Under the pieces are notes generated by a model that was not told where the DNA came from, did no database searches, and saw nothing but the letters and a program-made list of their open reading frames with translations. Below, piece after piece: positions 31,886-41,948 of a stretch of 45,716 nt of DNA. Numbering within the stretch: position 1 is the first letter of the stretch; each line of letters starts with the position of its first letter. The position numbers and the translations under genes were made by a program. The DNA comes from Propionibacteriaceae bacterium (GTDB taxonomy: Bacteria; Actinomycetota; Actinomycetes; Propionibacteriales; Propionibacteriaceae). The stretch covers positions 1 through 45,716 of the forward strand of contig JAISUF010000003.1 in the NCBI GenBank assembly GCA_031272195.1, written 5' to 3'.

Positions 31886-33516
31886 TAGTACTCGACCAGC
31901 GCCTTGGTGGAGGCGTCTTGGGCTTGTAGCGCGGCCTGGTCGCCGCCGACCGCCGGGGCGATCTGGAGGGCCAACTGCTTGCCCAGCTCGACGCCCCACT
32001 GGTCGAACGAGTCGATGCCCCAAACGACCCCTTGCGTGAACGTGATGTGCTCGTACAGGGCGATCAGTTGGCCGACCACCGAGGGCGTCAAGGCCGGAGC
32101 CATGATCGACGTGGTGGGCCGGTTGCCGGGGAAGACGCGGGCGGGGACGATGGCCTCGGGCGTCCCCTCGGCGCGCACCTCGTCGGCCGTCTTGCCGAAG
32201 GCGAGCGCTTTGGTTTGGGCGAAGAAGTTCGACAAGAACAACTCGTGGACGTCCGTGGGGCCGTCTTTCAGCGGATACGCCGGTGTGGCGACGGCGATGA
32301 AATCGGCCGGGATGAGGGCCGTGCCCTGGTGGATGAGCTGGTAGAAGGCGTGCTGGCCGTTGGTGCCGGGCTCGCCCCAGAAGATCTCGCCGGTGGCCGA
32401 GGTGACCGGCGTGCCGTCGAGGCGGACGCCTTTGCCGTTCGACTCCATGGTGAGCTGCTGCAGGTAGGCGGCGAAGCGGTGCAGGCTTTGGGCGTACGGA
32501 AGCACGGCGTGCGAGGCGGCGTGGAGGAAATCGACGTACCAGACGTTCAACAGGCCCATCAGCGCCGGCACATTGCGCTCCAGCGGCGTCTCGGCGAAGT
32601 GGCGGTCGACGGCGTGGAAGCCGGCCAGGAATTCGGCGAAGCGCTGCGGGCCGACGGCGACGGCGACGGCCGTGCCGACGGCCGAGTCGACCGAGTAGCG
32701 TCCGCCGACCCAATCCCAGAAGCCGAAGGCGTTGGCCGGGTCGATCCCGAAGGCCGCCACCAAGTCGCTGGCGGTGGAGACGGCGACGAAATGTTTGGCG
32801 ATGGCCTCTGATCCGGCGGGCGCGCCCTGTTTGGCCAGCGTCTCCAGCAGCCAGGCTTTGGCCAGGCGGGCGTTGGTCAACGTCTCCAAAGTGGTGAACG
32901 TCTTCGAGGCGACGATGAACAGGGTCGTCTCCGGGTCGAGGTCTTGGGTCTTGAGGGCCAGGTCGGTCGGGTCGATGTTGGACACGAAGCGGCATTCCAG
33001 GCCGGGTTGGACGTAGGGCCGCAGCGCCTCGTAGACCATCACCGGGCCGAGGTCGGAGCCGCCGATGCCGATGTTGACGATCGTCTGGATCGGTTTGCCC
33101 GTGACGCCTTTCCACTGCCCCGAGCGGATCTTGTCGGCGAAGGCGTAGACCTTGGCGAGCACTTCGTGGACGTCGGCGACGACGTCGCGGCCCTCGACGA
33201 TCAGAGAGTCGCTTTCGGGGCGGCGCAGGGCGGTGTGGAGAACGGAGCGATTCTCGGTGACGTTGATGCGTTGGCCGGCGAACATGGCGTCGCGCCGGGC
33301 GGGCAGCTCGACCTGCTCGCCCAGTTCGACCAGGGCGGCGAGCAGTTCGTCGGTGAGTAGATTCTTGGACAAGTCGACGCGCAGGTCGGCGGCGTCGAAG
33401 CTGAAACGCTGGGCGCGGCCGGGGTCGGCGTCGAACCAGCCGCGCAGGTCTGGGGTGAGTTCGCTGGCCAGCCGGGCGAGTTTGCCCCAGGCCGGGGTCG
33501 TGGTGGCATCGATCAT
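31867..33516 (-). CDS. pgi: Glucose-6-phosphate isomerase
   Basis: 549 residues, ATG at 33516. Interconverts glucose-6-phosphate and fructose-6-phosphate. Family signatures: [38 protein letters not shown], the [12 protein letters not shown] loop, [20 protein letters not shown] and [17 protein letters not shown] with catalytic Glu and His, and [15 protein letters not shown] near the end. Length is standard for the bacterial long form. No Shine-Dalgarno site is seen; TAGGCT lies 6 nt before the ATG, so a leaderless transcript is likely. Its place between two TagF-like genes may be incidental, though it feeds sugar-nucleotide synthesis for the wall polymer. Confidence 0.96.
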   Translation of the reverse strand: MIDATTTPAWGKLARLASELTPDLRGWFDADPGRAQRFSFDAADLRVDLSKNLLTDELLAALVELGEQVELPARRDAMFAGQRINVTENRSVLHTALRRPESDSLIVEGRDVVADVHEVLAKVYAFADKIRSGQWKGVTGKPIQTIVNIGIGGSDLGPVMVYEALRPYVQPGLECRFVSNIDPTDLALKTQDLDPETTLFIVASKTFTTLETLTNARLAKAWLLETLAKQGAPAGSEAIAKHFVAVSTASDLVAAFGIDPANAFGFWDWVGGRYSVDSAVGTAVAVAVGPQRFAEFLAGFHAVDRHFAETPLERNVPALMGLLNVWYVDFLHAASHAVLPYAQSLHRFAAYLQQLTMESNGKGVRLDGTPVTSATGEIFWGEPGTNGQHAFYQLIHQGTALIPADFIAVATPAYPLKDGPTDVHELFLSNFFAQTKALAFGKTADEVRAEGTPEAIVPARVFPGNRPTTSIMAPALTPSVVGQLIALYEHITFTQGVVWGIDSFDQWGVELGKQLALQIAPAVGGDQAALQAQDASTKALVEYYRAHRG

Positions 33517-33522
33517 GGCCCT

Positions 33523-33528
33523 AGCCTA
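33523..33528 (-). promoter_or_regulatory. -10-like box of pgi
   Basis: TAGGCT on the minus strand, separated by exactly 6 nt from the pgi ATG. Placement predicts transcription starting at the start codon (leaderless). No convincing -35. Confidence 0.45.
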
Positions 33529-33553
33529 GCTGTGCGCGTGGCCCCAGAAGCCC

Positions 33554-35386
33554 TCATTGCGGCAATCCTTGGGGCAGGCCGGTGACATTCTCCAGGGCTT
33601 GGTTGAAGGCCGCCAGGGGACCCTCGGGCAGGTCGCCGAGGACGTGCCGCTTGATCTCAAGGCGGCGTTGTCGCAGCGGGTCGGGGCCGAGGGCTTCGGC
33701 CAGGCAATCGTCCAGCTTGGCCAGGGACGGGTCCAACACGTAGGCGCAGCGCAAGGTCGGGTAGTGCTCCCAGAAGGCGTCTTCGCCCAGGCCGGCCGGG
33801 TCGCAGGCGATGACGGGCCGCTCGGTGTAGAGGAAGTCGGTGACGACGCTGGACACGTCCGAGATCAACACGTCGGCGGCTTGCAGGCAGTCGGGCAGCG
33901 TCAGGTCGGGATGGTCGTCGACGAACACGTCGGTTGGACGCAGCATAGCCGCGATCTCGGCCTTGGCTCGCAACATGCCAGGGCGGGAAACGCCGCTGGC
34001 CGGGTGCGGTTTGAACCAGACCTGAGCTTCGGGCAGCTTGGCTTGGATGCCCGCGACGATGCCGGGGCCCATCGTCTCCAGCGAGGTGTGGGTGGTTTGG
34101 TCGTAGAAGCCCTCGAAGGTCGGCGCGTAGAGCACGACCGTCGGCCCGTCGCCTTGGCGCGGTCCGACGGCCAACCCGGCCGTCTGGGGACGCCCGACGA
34201 TGACGAAACGCTCGGGTGGCAAGTCCACCCCGGCGTCGCGGTAGCGCTCGACACCGGCCGGCCCGGCCACCCACACCTCGTCGAAGGCCCGCGCCATGGC
34301 GTTGGCGCTGGTGGCCTTGTCGGAGTCGCCGTGCAGGATCATGACATGCTTGATCGCCGGGTTGCGCAACAACTGGCCGTTGCGCTCGCCGTAGGCGGGG
34401 TAGAGCGCGGCCCGGACGGTGGGCAGGGTCAGGCGCTCGACGTGGCGCGGCGCGGGGGCGTAGACGATGGGCAGCGCCGTCGGCCCGATGGCGGACAGTT
34501 GGCTGGCCTCCCGCACCAGCAGGAAGCCTGTCGGCGTGGCCGTTTCGAGGGCGGGCAGCCATTGGTTGACGATGTACTTGGCCTGTCCGGCGCTGAGCGA
34601 GACGTAGACCAAGTAGCGCGGGCCGAGCGCGGACAGCTCGTCGTACAGCTCTTGCTCGTGTCTGCGGGAGGCGCCAGCGAGGCGGACGGCCTCCCGCGCG
34701 CGGACGCCGCCAACAGCCAGCGGAACGAGGGCGAACAGCGTCCACCACCAGGGCGGGACGCCCGGCAGAGCCAGCGCCGCGACCAGCGTCGCCGTCGGCG
34801 CGAACCAGGCCTCGACTTGCCAGGAGCCGACTGCCGCGCGGTAGTGGGCGGCGTGGCGGTCGGCGACCGACCCGCCGCTGCTCCAATGGAAAGTGCCCTC
34901 CTCGCGCTGGCGGTAGCGCAACGGCCCGGCGGTTCGCTGCAGCCACACGGCCGTGGCGATGCGAGCATGCCACAGCGCCTGCGTCACGGCCACCACCACC
35001 ACCCAGACTGCGGCCAGCCCGGCGCGATCCGGCTCGGCCGCGATGACGGCCAGCAGCCACAAGTCCCTGATCAAGGCGCGCACAGGCGCGCGCAGGCCGA
35101 GCGTGTCGAACAGCCGGTGGACGCCGCAATCGCAGCGCGTGCCTTCGGCGTCCACCCAGACAGCCACGCCCAACAACAACGCGGCGGCCAGCAGCGTGCC
35201 GCCGCCGGGCCAAACCCAAGCCCCAACCGCCAGCAACACGCCGAACAGGCTGGACACCGCGAACGCGGGCAGGGCCAGCCACTGGGCCAGCCGCACGCCC
35301 GACGACAGCCCCCGGCGCGAGAAGGCGCGCGCGACTTCTTCATATTCGGGGACCGGAGCCCGCCTGAAGGAGTCGAACGAAATCAT
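33554..35386 (-). CDS. Second TagF-like glycerophosphotransferase with membrane domain
   Basis: 610 residues, ATG at 35386. Paralogue of the enzyme at 27898 with the same architecture: about 250 N-terminal residues with several hydrophobic segments ([37 protein letters not shown]) and a C-terminal catalytic half with MILHGDSDKATSANAM, LYAPTFEGFYDQTTH, WFKPHPASGVSRPGM, LISDVSSVVTDFLYTERPV and a final VLGDLPEGPLAAFNQAL. Catalytic-half motifs are nearly the same as in the paralogue while the membrane halves differ strongly. It may act at another step (priming versus polymerisation) or on a second polymer. No ribosome site; a TAGACT box sits 6 nt before the ATG, suggesting a leaderless transcript. 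Confidence 0.85.
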   Translation of the reverse strand: MISFDSFRRAPVPEYEEVARAFSRRGLSSGVRLAQWLALPAFAVSSLFGVLLAVGAWVWPGGGTLLAAALLLGVAVWVDAEGTRCDCGVHRLFDTLGLRAPVRALIRDLWLLAVIAAEPDRAGLAAVWVVVVAVTQALWHARIATAVWLQRTAGPLRYRQREEGTFHWSSGGSVADRHAAHYRAAVGSWQVEAWFAPTATLVAALALPGVPPWWWTLFALVPLAVGGVRAREAVRLAGASRRHEQELYDELSALGPRYLVYVSLSAGQAKYIVNQWLPALETATPTGFLLVREASQLSAIGPTALPIVYAPAPRHVERLTLPTVRAALYPAYGERNGQLLRNPAIKHVMILHGDSDKATSANAMARAFDEVWVAGPAGVERYRDAGVDLPPERFVIVGRPQTAGLAVGPRQGDGPTVVLYAPTFEGFYDQTTHTSLETMGPGIVAGIQAKLPEAQVWFKPHPASGVSRPGMLRAKAEIAAMLRPTDVFVDDHPDLTLPDCLQAADVLISDVSSVVTDFLYTERPVIACDPAGLGEDAFWEHYPTLRCAYVLDPSLAKLDDCLAEALGPDPLRQRRLEIKRHVLGDLPEGPLAAFNQALENVTGLPQGLPQ

Positions 35387-35392
35387 GACCCA

Positions 35393-35398
35393 AGTCTA
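35393..35398 (-). promoter_or_regulatory. -10-like box of the second tagF-like gene
   Basis: TAGACT on the minus strand, 6 nt before the ATG at 35386. Predicts a leaderless transcript. TTGTCA occurs twice upstream but at poor spacing. Confidence 0.4.
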
Positions 35399-35467
35399 AA
35401 GGCGGCCACTGACAATTTCCCGAACCCCACTCTGACAAGGGATGATGTGCGAATCGCTGGCAATCAC

Positions 35468-35555
35468 GGCAGGGTGACGGGCCAATGTCAATCCCCTCTG
35501 TTGGATACGTTGCCGCAGGTCGCGGCAAGCTCGGCAGGGCGGCCGTGACGGGTCA
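35468..35555 (-). repeat. Imperfect direct repeat at the end of the small membrane protein gene
   Basis: CGGCAGGG followed directly by TGACGGGCCA (35468-35484) recurs as CGGCAGGG, a 5-nt insertion plus G, then TGACGGGTCA (35532-35555). The second copy includes the stop of the gene at 35553 (minus strand). Confidence 0.35.
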
Positions 35556-35915
35556 GCGCAGGTCGGTCGGGAGGTCGGGCGCGGACGGAGTCTCGACCGG
35601 CTTGTCGGCCGACAAGTAGGTTTCCCATTCGCCAGTCTGGGCGGTCGGGAGGCTGGACGCCGACGGACGCTCGACCTCTCTTGGCGCGGACGGAGGCTCG
35701 ACCTCTTTGGGCCGGTTGGGCCCGACCTCTTGGGGCTGGTTGGAGATGAATTGGTACAGCACGCCGTTGAGGATCGCGGCGATGGGGAACACGATCCAGG
35801 CGGGGTGCCAGGCGTGGAAGACGAACCCGGCGACGAGGAAGATGATCGTGGCGGCCGCGCTGACGAGGGATGCTGCGGCGGTGTAAGGGGTACGGGGGCC
35901 GTTGTGCTGGGTCAT
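35553..35915 (-). CDS. Small two-helix membrane protein with acidic/Pro tail
   Basis: 120 residues, ATG at 35915. Two hydrophobic segments (ASLVSAAATIIFLVAGFVF and AWIVFPIAAILNGVLYQFI) at about residues 15-58 are followed by a 60-residue hydrophilic tail made of degenerate units such as PQEVGPNRPKEVEPPSAPREVE. At the DNA level the tail contains a drifting short repeat (CTCGACCTCT-like). The membrane part looks like the short two-helix domains seen in many actinobacterial hypothetical proteins. No function can be assigned. Confidence 0.6.
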   Translation of the reverse strand: MTQHNGPRTPYTAAASLVSAAATIIFLVAGFVFHAWHPAWIVFPIAAILNGVLYQFISNQPQEVGPNRPKEVEPPSAPREVERPSASSLPTAQTGEWETYLSADKPVETPSAPDLPTDLR

Positions 35916-36022
35916 GGGCGTGACTCCTAGTGGTGCTAGTCCAACGACGAGAGACTACCAGGGCCGCGCGCCGCCAGGCACCTCAGCCTTCGATCCCTCT
36001 GGCGCGCCGCCCGATCCGGCAC

Positions 36023-36028
36023 TAGCGT
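36023..36028 (+). promoter_or_regulatory. -10-like box of the oxidoreductase gene
   Basis: TAGCGT with exactly 6 nt to the ATG at 36035; same geometry as pgi, predicting a leaderless transcript. Confidence 0.4.
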
Positions 36029-36034
36029 AAAGCT

Positions 36035-37060
<1,026 letters not shown>

Positions 37061-37063
<3 letters not shown>

Positions 37064-37106
37064 CGCTTTCCCAGTTGTGACGCCTTTCCCAGCCTGTGAC
37101 GCTACA
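37061..37106 (+). repeat. Tandem repeat beginning at a stop codon
   Basis: TGACGCTTTCCCAG (37061-37074) recurs as TGACGCCTTTCCCAG (37078-37092), and TGACGCT starts a third, partial copy at 37097. The first TGA is the stop of the oxidoreductase gene. The third copy runs into TACACT (37103-37108), a possible -10 of the next gene. Confidence 0.6.
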
Positions 37107-37200
37107 CTCGTCCCAGCCGCCCCACGAGCCAGCCGCCGGTCGAGCAGGCCCGCTGGACGAGGCCCGGGCGGCCAAGATGCTTGAGGGTTCGGAGGGGCAG

Positions 37201-38490
37201 ATGGCACAGGGCAAATCGCGCGCACCGGTGATAGCCGGCGTCGTCATCGGCGCGGTCGCGGTGGCCGTGGCGGCCGGCGCGCTGGTGGCGCTCAAAGGCG
37301 GGCCGGTCGGCCTGACCGGCGACCTCGGCCCGACCGCGTCCGTCATGGACGCCTCCTGGCAGAAGACCGCCGCGTCCGAGGTGGTCCCGTCCGATCCCGA
37401 CACGATCATGTGGGCGGGCGGGCGCTATCTGCTGTTCGGCGGGTCGTGCGGCGAGGACAGCGCGGACTGCGCGGCGTCATACGATCCCGAGAAGGACAAG
37501 TGGGAACAGATCGCCAACTTGCCGCCGGATTGGGATTCCGACACCGACACCGTCGAGGACGCCGCCCAGGTCGGCGATTTCGTCTACATCCTGGGCTGGC
37601 GCGAGGTGTCCGAGACGGAGCTGAAACTGCTGCTGGCCAGCTACGATCCGGCCAAGGACGCCTGGGCCGAGGTGGCCGTGCCCGACACGCTGGTGTTCAC
37701 CGCCGACGACTATCTCGACATTTTCGCCGCCGGCGACAAGGTCGTCCTGCAGGGCGCCTTCTACGAGGCCGACTGCGAAGACGAGACGATCGCCGCGACC
37801 GTCAAACCAGCCGACGTCAACTTCTGGGTTTACGACCCCGACGCCAAGACTTGGTCCGACAACGCCAAAGCCCCCAACCAGCTCAACCCGTGCGACGGCG
37901 CCCCGACGACTTTGGGCGTCGACGGCCACGTCTACTACTCCTCGCGCACCAACGTCTGGCTGCTCGATTTCGCGACGATGAAGTGGTCCGTGCTCGACAA
38001 CGTGCCGTTCGAGTTGGTTGACGACACCTACAACAACCATCCCGACGACGGCGTCGCCTACGATGGCAAGCTGTACTTCTCGCAGAACCGCCAGGTGTTC
38101 GACCCGGCGACGAAGACGTGGGCCGAGTTCCCCGTCCCGCAGGCGGCGCTGGAGGCGTTGGAGCGGTTCGACGTGTCCGGCTTCACCGTGGGCAACGGTT
38201 TCGAGGTCAACGGTTACGCCGTCGACCTGCCCGCCGGCACGTGGGCGAAGCTGCCCACCCCGCCCGGCCCCGAGACTTCGGTGGAGGAGTACGAGGTCGA
38301 GGAGGTCGACGAGGACAACGTCGAGGGCGAGGCCGAGCCGGTTTTGTGGAGCGCCGCGGGCAGTCCGACGACGCTGTTCGCCTGCTCGCCGTCAACCTCC
38401 GACCAGTCGCTCGGCGAGGCCTTGGGCGTCACCGCCAACGACAACGGGGCCTATCCGTCGGCCTGCTACGTCGCCAAGCTGCCGAAGTAG
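37201..38490 (+). CDS. Membrane-anchored Kelch-type beta-propeller protein
   Basis: 429 residues from the ATG at 37201, chosen for the GGAGGGG site just upstream and because a -10-like TACACT at 37103 excludes the earlier GTG at 37096; ATG 37177 remains possible. One N-terminal transmembrane segment (VIAGVVIGAVAVAVAAGALVAL), so the rest should be extracellular. The body repeats Kelch-like blades: SYDPEKDKWEQIANLP, SYDPAKDAWAEVAVP, VYDPDAKTWSDNAKAP, LLDFATMKWSVLDNVP, VFDPATKTWAEFPVP. A Glu/Asp-rich linker (EEYEVEEVDEDNVEGEAE) precedes the end. Several Cys pairs (CGEDSADC) could form disulfides. Likely a surface binding or sensing protein; ligand unknown. Its stop directly abuts the purB stop. 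Confidence 0.7.
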   Translation: MAQGKSRAPVIAGVVIGAVAVAVAAGALVALKGGPVGLTGDLGPTASVMDASWQKTAASEVVPSDPDTIMWAGGRYLLFGGSCGEDSADCAASYDPEKDKWEQIANLPPDWDSDTDTVEDAAQVGDFVYILGWREVSETELKLLLASYDPAKDAWAEVAVPDTLVFTADDYLDIFAAGDKVVLQGAFYEADCEDETIAATVKPADVNFWVYDPDAKTWSDNAKAPNQLNPCDGAPTTLGVDGHVYYSSRTNVWLLDFATMKWSVLDNVPFELVDDTYNNHPDDGVAYDGKLYFSQNRQVFDPATKTWAEFPVPQAALEALERFDVSGFTVGNGFEVNGYAVDLPAGTWAKLPTPPGPETSVEEYEVEEVDEDNVEGEAEPVLWSAAGSPTTLFACSPSTSDQSLGEALGVTANDNGAYPSACYVAKLPK

Positions 38491-39921
38491 TCAGAGCACC
38501 TGGCCGGGGTGGTAGTCGGCGGTTTCGGGACGCTCGGCCACCAGCGCCCGGACGGCCGCCACGACGGCGTCGACTTGGGCGCGGGAGGCGCCGGTCAGAT
38601 CAAGCGGGTCTTGGACGGCCTTCGCCACCTGCTCGCGGTCCAGGCCGAGGCGCGGATCGGCCGCCAGGCGGTCCCACAAGTCGTTGCGGCTGGCCCCCTC
38701 GCGCAATTCCAGGGCGACGGCGACGGCGTGCTCCTTGATGGCCTCGTGGGCGGCCTCCCGCCCGACGCCGTTGCGGACCGCCGCCATCAGGATCTTCGTC
38801 GTGGTCAGGAAGGGCAGATACTTGGCCACCTCGGCGTCGATGACGGCCGGGAAGGCGCCGAACTCTTCCAACACCGTCAGGAACGTCTCGAACAGGCCGT
38901 CGAGGGCGAAGAAGGCGTCGGGCAGGGCGACGCGGCGTATCACCGAGCAGGAGACGTCGCCCTCGTTCCACTGGTTGCCGGCCATTTCGGAGGCCATGAC
39001 GGCGTAGCCGCGCAGGATGACGGCCAGCCCGTTGACGCGCTCGCAGGAGCGGGCGTTCATCTTGTGCGGCATGGCCGACGAGCCGACCTGGCCGGCCTTG
39101 AAACCCTCGGTGACGAGTTCCTGCCCGGCCATCAGCCGGATCGTGGTGGCCAGCGACGAGGGCGCGGCCGCCACCTGGACCAGCGCGCTGACAACGTCGT
39201 AATCGAGGGAACGCGGATAGATCTGCCCGGTCGCCAGGAGCGTCCGCTCGAAGCCGAGCGACTCGGCGACGCCTTGGTTGAGCCGCGCCAGCTTGGCCTG
39301 GTCGCCGCCGAACAGGTCGAGCATGTCCTGGCAGGTGCCCATCGGGCCCGAGATGCCGCGGGCCGGATAGCGGGCGATCAGGTCGCTGAGGCGGGCGTGG
39401 GCGGCGAGCAACTCGTCGGCGGCGTTGGCGAAGCGCTTGCCGAGCGTCGTCAACTGGGCCGGCACGTTGTGGGAGCGCCCGGTCAGCGGCTGGTCGCGGA
39501 ACTGCTCGGCCCGCTCGGCCAGCCGCGCGGCCGTCGTCAAGACGCGGTCGCGGACCAGTTTCAGCGAGGCCAGGATTTGGGCCTGCTCGACGTTCTCGGT
39601 CAGGTCGCGCGACGTCATGCCTTTGTGGATGTGCTCGTGGCCGGCCAGCGCGTTGAACTCCTCAATGCGGGCCTTGACGTCGTGACGGGTGACGCGCTCG
39701 CGGGCGTTGATCGACTCCAGGTCGATCGCGCCGGCCGCCCGGCGGTAGTCGGCGATGACCTGTTCGGCGTTGTCAGGGGCGAAATCGAGGCCCAGTTCGC
39801 GCTGCAGCTCCATGACGGTGATCCAAAGCCGCCGCTCCATGGCGATCTTGTGCTCCGGCGACCACAGCTCCCGCATGGCCGGCGAGGCGTAGCGCTGGGC
39901 CAGCACGTTCGGCACTGTCAT
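38491..39921 (-). CDS. purB: Adenylosuccinate lyase
   Basis: 476 residues, ATG at 39921 with AGAGAGGA upstream on the minus strand. Acts twice in purine synthesis, releasing fumarate from SAICAR and from adenylosuccinate. Signature loop SSAMPHKMNARSCERV at about residues 285-300; also GHEHIHKGMTSRDLTENVEQ and SHNVPAQLTTLGKR with the catalytic His. Length is normal. It follows purD on the same strand by 62 nt, so the two probably form an operon. The next gene on the plus strand ends immediately at its stop with no terminator space. Confidence 0.95.
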   Translation of the reverse strand: MTVPNVLAQRYASPAMRELWSPEHKIAMERRLWITVMELQRELGLDFAPDNAEQVIADYRRAAGAIDLESINARERVTRHDVKARIEEFNALAGHEHIHKGMTSRDLTENVEQAQILASLKLVRDRVLTTAARLAERAEQFRDQPLTGRSHNVPAQLTTLGKRFANAADELLAAHARLSDLIARYPARGISGPMGTCQDMLDLFGGDQAKLARLNQGVAESLGFERTLLATGQIYPRSLDYDVVSALVQVAAAPSSLATTIRLMAGQELVTEGFKAGQVGSSAMPHKMNARSCERVNGLAVILRGYAVMASEMAGNQWNEGDVSCSVIRRVALPDAFFALDGLFETFLTVLEEFGAFPAVIDAEVAKYLPFLTTTKILMAAVRNGVGREAAHEAIKEHAVAVALELREGASRNDLWDRLAADPRLGLDREQVAKAVQDPLDLTGASRAQVDAVVAAVRALVAERPETADYHPGQVL

Positions 39922-39983
39922 CTTGTTCCTCTCTGTCGTCTCCTCGGCGGCTGGCGCGTTTGGCGCGGGCGGGGCAGCCGCGT

Positions 39984-41237
39984 TCACCAGTTGACGGCGA
40001 TCTCTTGGTTGACGGCCTTCAACGCGATGTCGCCGCGGTGGAAAGCCCCCTCGAAATCGACTCCTGCCACCCGCTCGTAGGCGTCCTGACGGGCCTGTGC
40101 CAGCGTCTCGCCGCGCCCGACGACGGCCAGCACGCGGCCGCCGTTGGTGACGAGCTGGCCCGCGTCGTTGAGGGCCGTCCCGGCTTGGATGACGCGTTCG
40201 GCGAAGCCGCCGCTGATGACGTCGCCCTTGCGCGGCGCGCCTGGATAGCCCTCGGCGGCGACGACGACCGCGCAGGTCGCCCCGCTGCCCCACTCCAGCG
40301 GCGCGTGCCCGGCCAGGTTGCCGGTGGCGGCCGCGTAAAGCACCTCCCCCAGCGGCGTCTTGAGCCGGCTGAGCAGCGGCTGGGTCTCCGGGTCGCCGAA
40401 GCGGGCGTTGAACTCGACCACCCGCAGGCCCTTCGACGTCAAGGCCAACCCCGTGTAAAGCAAGCCGACGAACGGCGTGCCGCGCCGGGCCAGCTCGTCG
40501 ATGGTCGGCTGGACGACGTCTTTCACAACCTGCTCGGTCAGCCCGGCGGGGGCCCAGGGCAGCGGCGTGTAGGCTCCCATGCCGCCGGTGTTCGGGCCGG
40601 TGTCGCCGTCGCCGACCCGCTTGAAATCCTGGGCGGGCTCGAACGGCAGCACGTTGTGGCCGTCCGACAAGGCGAAAAGGCTGACTTCGGGGCCGTCGAG
40701 ATATTCCTCGACGACGACTTTCCGGCAGGACGCGGCGTGGATGATGGCGGCGTCGCGGTCGTCCGTCACGATGACGCCCTTGCCGGCCGCCAGCCCGTCG
40801 TCCTTGACGACGTACGGCGGGCCGAACTCGTCCAGGGCGGCCACAACGTCGTCCATGCACGAGCAAACCCGCGCGGCGGCCGTCGGCACTCCAGCGGCCG
40901 CCATGATCTCTTTGGCGAAGGCTTTGCTGCCCTCCAGCCGGGCCGCGGCGGCGCCCGGCCCGAACACGGGCACGCCCGCCTGGCGCACGGCGTCGGCCAC
41001 ACCCGCTACCAGCGGCGCCTCCGGCCCGACCACCACCAGATCGGCCTGCAATTGAAGCGCCAGCGCGGCCACCGCCGAGCCGTCCAGCGGATCGACCGGA
41101 TGGTTCGTTCCAACAACGGCGGTGCCGGGATTGCCGGGGGCGATATGCACTTCGGCGACGCCGGGGTCGCGGCTCAACGCCCAAGCCAAGGCGTGCTCGC
41201 GTCCCCCGTTGCCAACGACCAACACAACGTGTTTCAC
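39984..41237 (-). CDS. purD: Phosphoribosylamine-glycine ligase
   Basis: 417 residues, GTG at 41237. ATP-grasp enzyme joining glycine to phosphoribosylamine, second step of purine synthesis. Motifs: [46 protein letters not shown], the ATP-grasp segment [50 protein letters not shown] and [13 protein letters not shown]. No ribosome site; TAGAAT lies 6 nt before the GTG, so the message is likely leaderless. Together with purB and the nearby purC it forms a loose purine cluster. Confidence 0.95.
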   Translation of the reverse strand: MKHVVLVVGNGGREHALAWALSRDPGVAEVHIAPGNPGTAVVGTNHPVDPLDGSAVAALALQLQADLVVVGPEAPLVAGVADAVRQAGVPVFGPGAAAARLEGSKAFAKEIMAAAGVPTAAARVCSCMDDVVAALDEFGPPYVVKDDGLAAGKGVIVTDDRDAAIIHAASCRKVVVEEYLDGPEVSLFALSDGHNVLPFEPAQDFKRVGDGDTGPNTGGMGAYTPLPWAPAGLTEQVVKDVVQPTIDELARRGTPFVGLLYTGLALTSKGLRVVEFNARFGDPETQPLLSRLKTPLGEVLYAAATGNLAGHAPLEWGSGATCAVVVAAEGYPGAPRKGDVISGGFAERVIQAGTALNDAGQLVTNGGRVLAVVGRGETLAQARQDAYERVAGVDFEGAFHRGDIALKAVNQEIAVNW

Positions 41238-41243
41238 TCGCCG

Positions 41244-41249
41244 ATTCTA
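41244..41249 (-). promoter_or_regulatory. -10-like box of purD
   Basis: TAGAAT on the minus strand (five of six matches to TATAAT) with 6 nt to the GTG start at 41237. Predicts a leaderless transcript. Confidence 0.5.
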
Positions 41250-41334
41250 ACGGATCGCCCAGAGGCGGATTCCGCGTGTCCCGAGCAGCCGCTTGCCGAA
41301 TGGGGGAGCGCCCGCAGGTCTGACGGCCGGGCGG

Positions 41335-41580
41335 CTACGGCTGGTCTGACGCGGCTGCGGTCACAGGGGCGGCCGGGCGGACTGTCACTTGCTCTGTCAG
41401 GTGCGTGAAGTCGGCGGGGTTTGTGGTGAGCAGTTCGAGTTGGTGTTGTTTGGCTTGGGCCGGGTTCTTGGCCAGGGCGATTCCCAGCACCAGTTCGGCC
41501 CGGCTGAGGATGCTCGCGGCGATCTCTTCGTCGTCTGGGAACGACTGGTCGATGAGGACGCCGGTGTCGGCTAGTATCAC
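41335..41580 (-). pseudogene. VapC-type PIN toxin with internal deletion
   Basis: 81 codons from the GTG at 41580. The start VILADTGVLIDQSF is the first strand of a PIN nuclease with the first catalytic Asp, and ILSRAELVLGIALAKNP is the second helix with the conserved Glu. The text then jumps from KQHQLEL directly to LLTTNPADFTHLTEQVTV, the C-terminal end of VapC. About 50-60 residues including the remaining catalytic Asp residues are missing without a frame break, so the product should be an inactive nuclease. Its GTG overlaps the stop of the putative antitoxin (GTGA), the usual toxin-antitoxin arrangement. Confidence 0.6.
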
Positions 41581-41690
41581 GCGCGCCCCCGCCAAGGGTC
41601 GGGTGTCGCCTCGGCGGCGCCGCGCTGTCGCACCATGTCCACCACCGCACGGGGATTCTGCTTCAATTCGCGGGTTCCAACTTGCAGCAC
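41577..41690 (-). pseudogene. Shortened Phd/VapB-like antitoxin remnant
   Basis: 37 codons from a GTG at 41690, too short to be seen by a simple length cut. It reads VGTRELKQNPRAVVDMVRQ, the DNA-binding N-terminus of Phd/YefM-like antitoxins, then jumps to AEATPDPWRGRA, which looks like a C-terminal toxin-binding tail. The middle of about 30-40 residues normally present is missing. Ends in a GTGA overlap with the toxin remnant. A palindrome upstream would be its operator. Confidence 0.45.
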
Positions 41691-41948
41691 GAGCCGATCG
41701 TGCCAACTTGTGTAGACGCACGTCTACGCGCGGTGTCGGTTGCGCCGAGCCAGTCAGGCATCCACTGGCGGCCGACGTCGCTGTTGGCGGCTGCGGCTGC
41801 TGGTCGCCAGCGCTACTATGACTGCTTCCAGGCCTGGGACAACCGCCAAGACGCCCAACCCATGACGGCCTTGGTGGCGGAATACGCGCAGGAGCGCCTC
41901 CGCGACTGGCTGGCCGTCGTCGACACCAGCATCGCACCGGCACTGTGA
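41682..41948 (+). pseudogene. Possible Fic-family C-terminal fragment
   Basis: An open frame of 88 codons whose second half, GIHWRPTSLLAAAAAGRQRYYD followed by CFQAWDNRQDAQPMTALVAE when split, resembles the region after the active site of Fic/DOC proteins (YY-A-L, then a P-hhh-hh-h-A helix). No HPFxxGNGR motif remains upstream, so only a tail is left. The first part overlaps the antitoxin region on the other strand and has no recognisable similarity. Low-confidence call; it may equally be a chance frame in decayed DNA. Confidence 0.3.
41712..41727. promoter_or_regulatory. Palindrome upstream of the toxin-antitoxin remnant
   Basis: GTAGACG and CGTCTAC (7 bp each) around CA, located 21 nt upstream of the antitoxin start on the minus strand. 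Toxin-antitoxin operons are usually autoregulated through such a palindrome, so this is likely the old operator. Confidence 0.45.

Noticed and set aside
37096..37200. Earlier GTG start for the Kelch-type protein
   Set aside because: A -10-like TACACT lies downstream of that GTG, there is no ribosome site, and the extra residues have no domain; ATG 37201 has a ribosome site.
39922..41184. Upstream open extension of purB through the purD region
   Set aside because: The purB N-terminus is clear at 39921 with a good ribosome site; the extension is only a shadow of purD in another frame.
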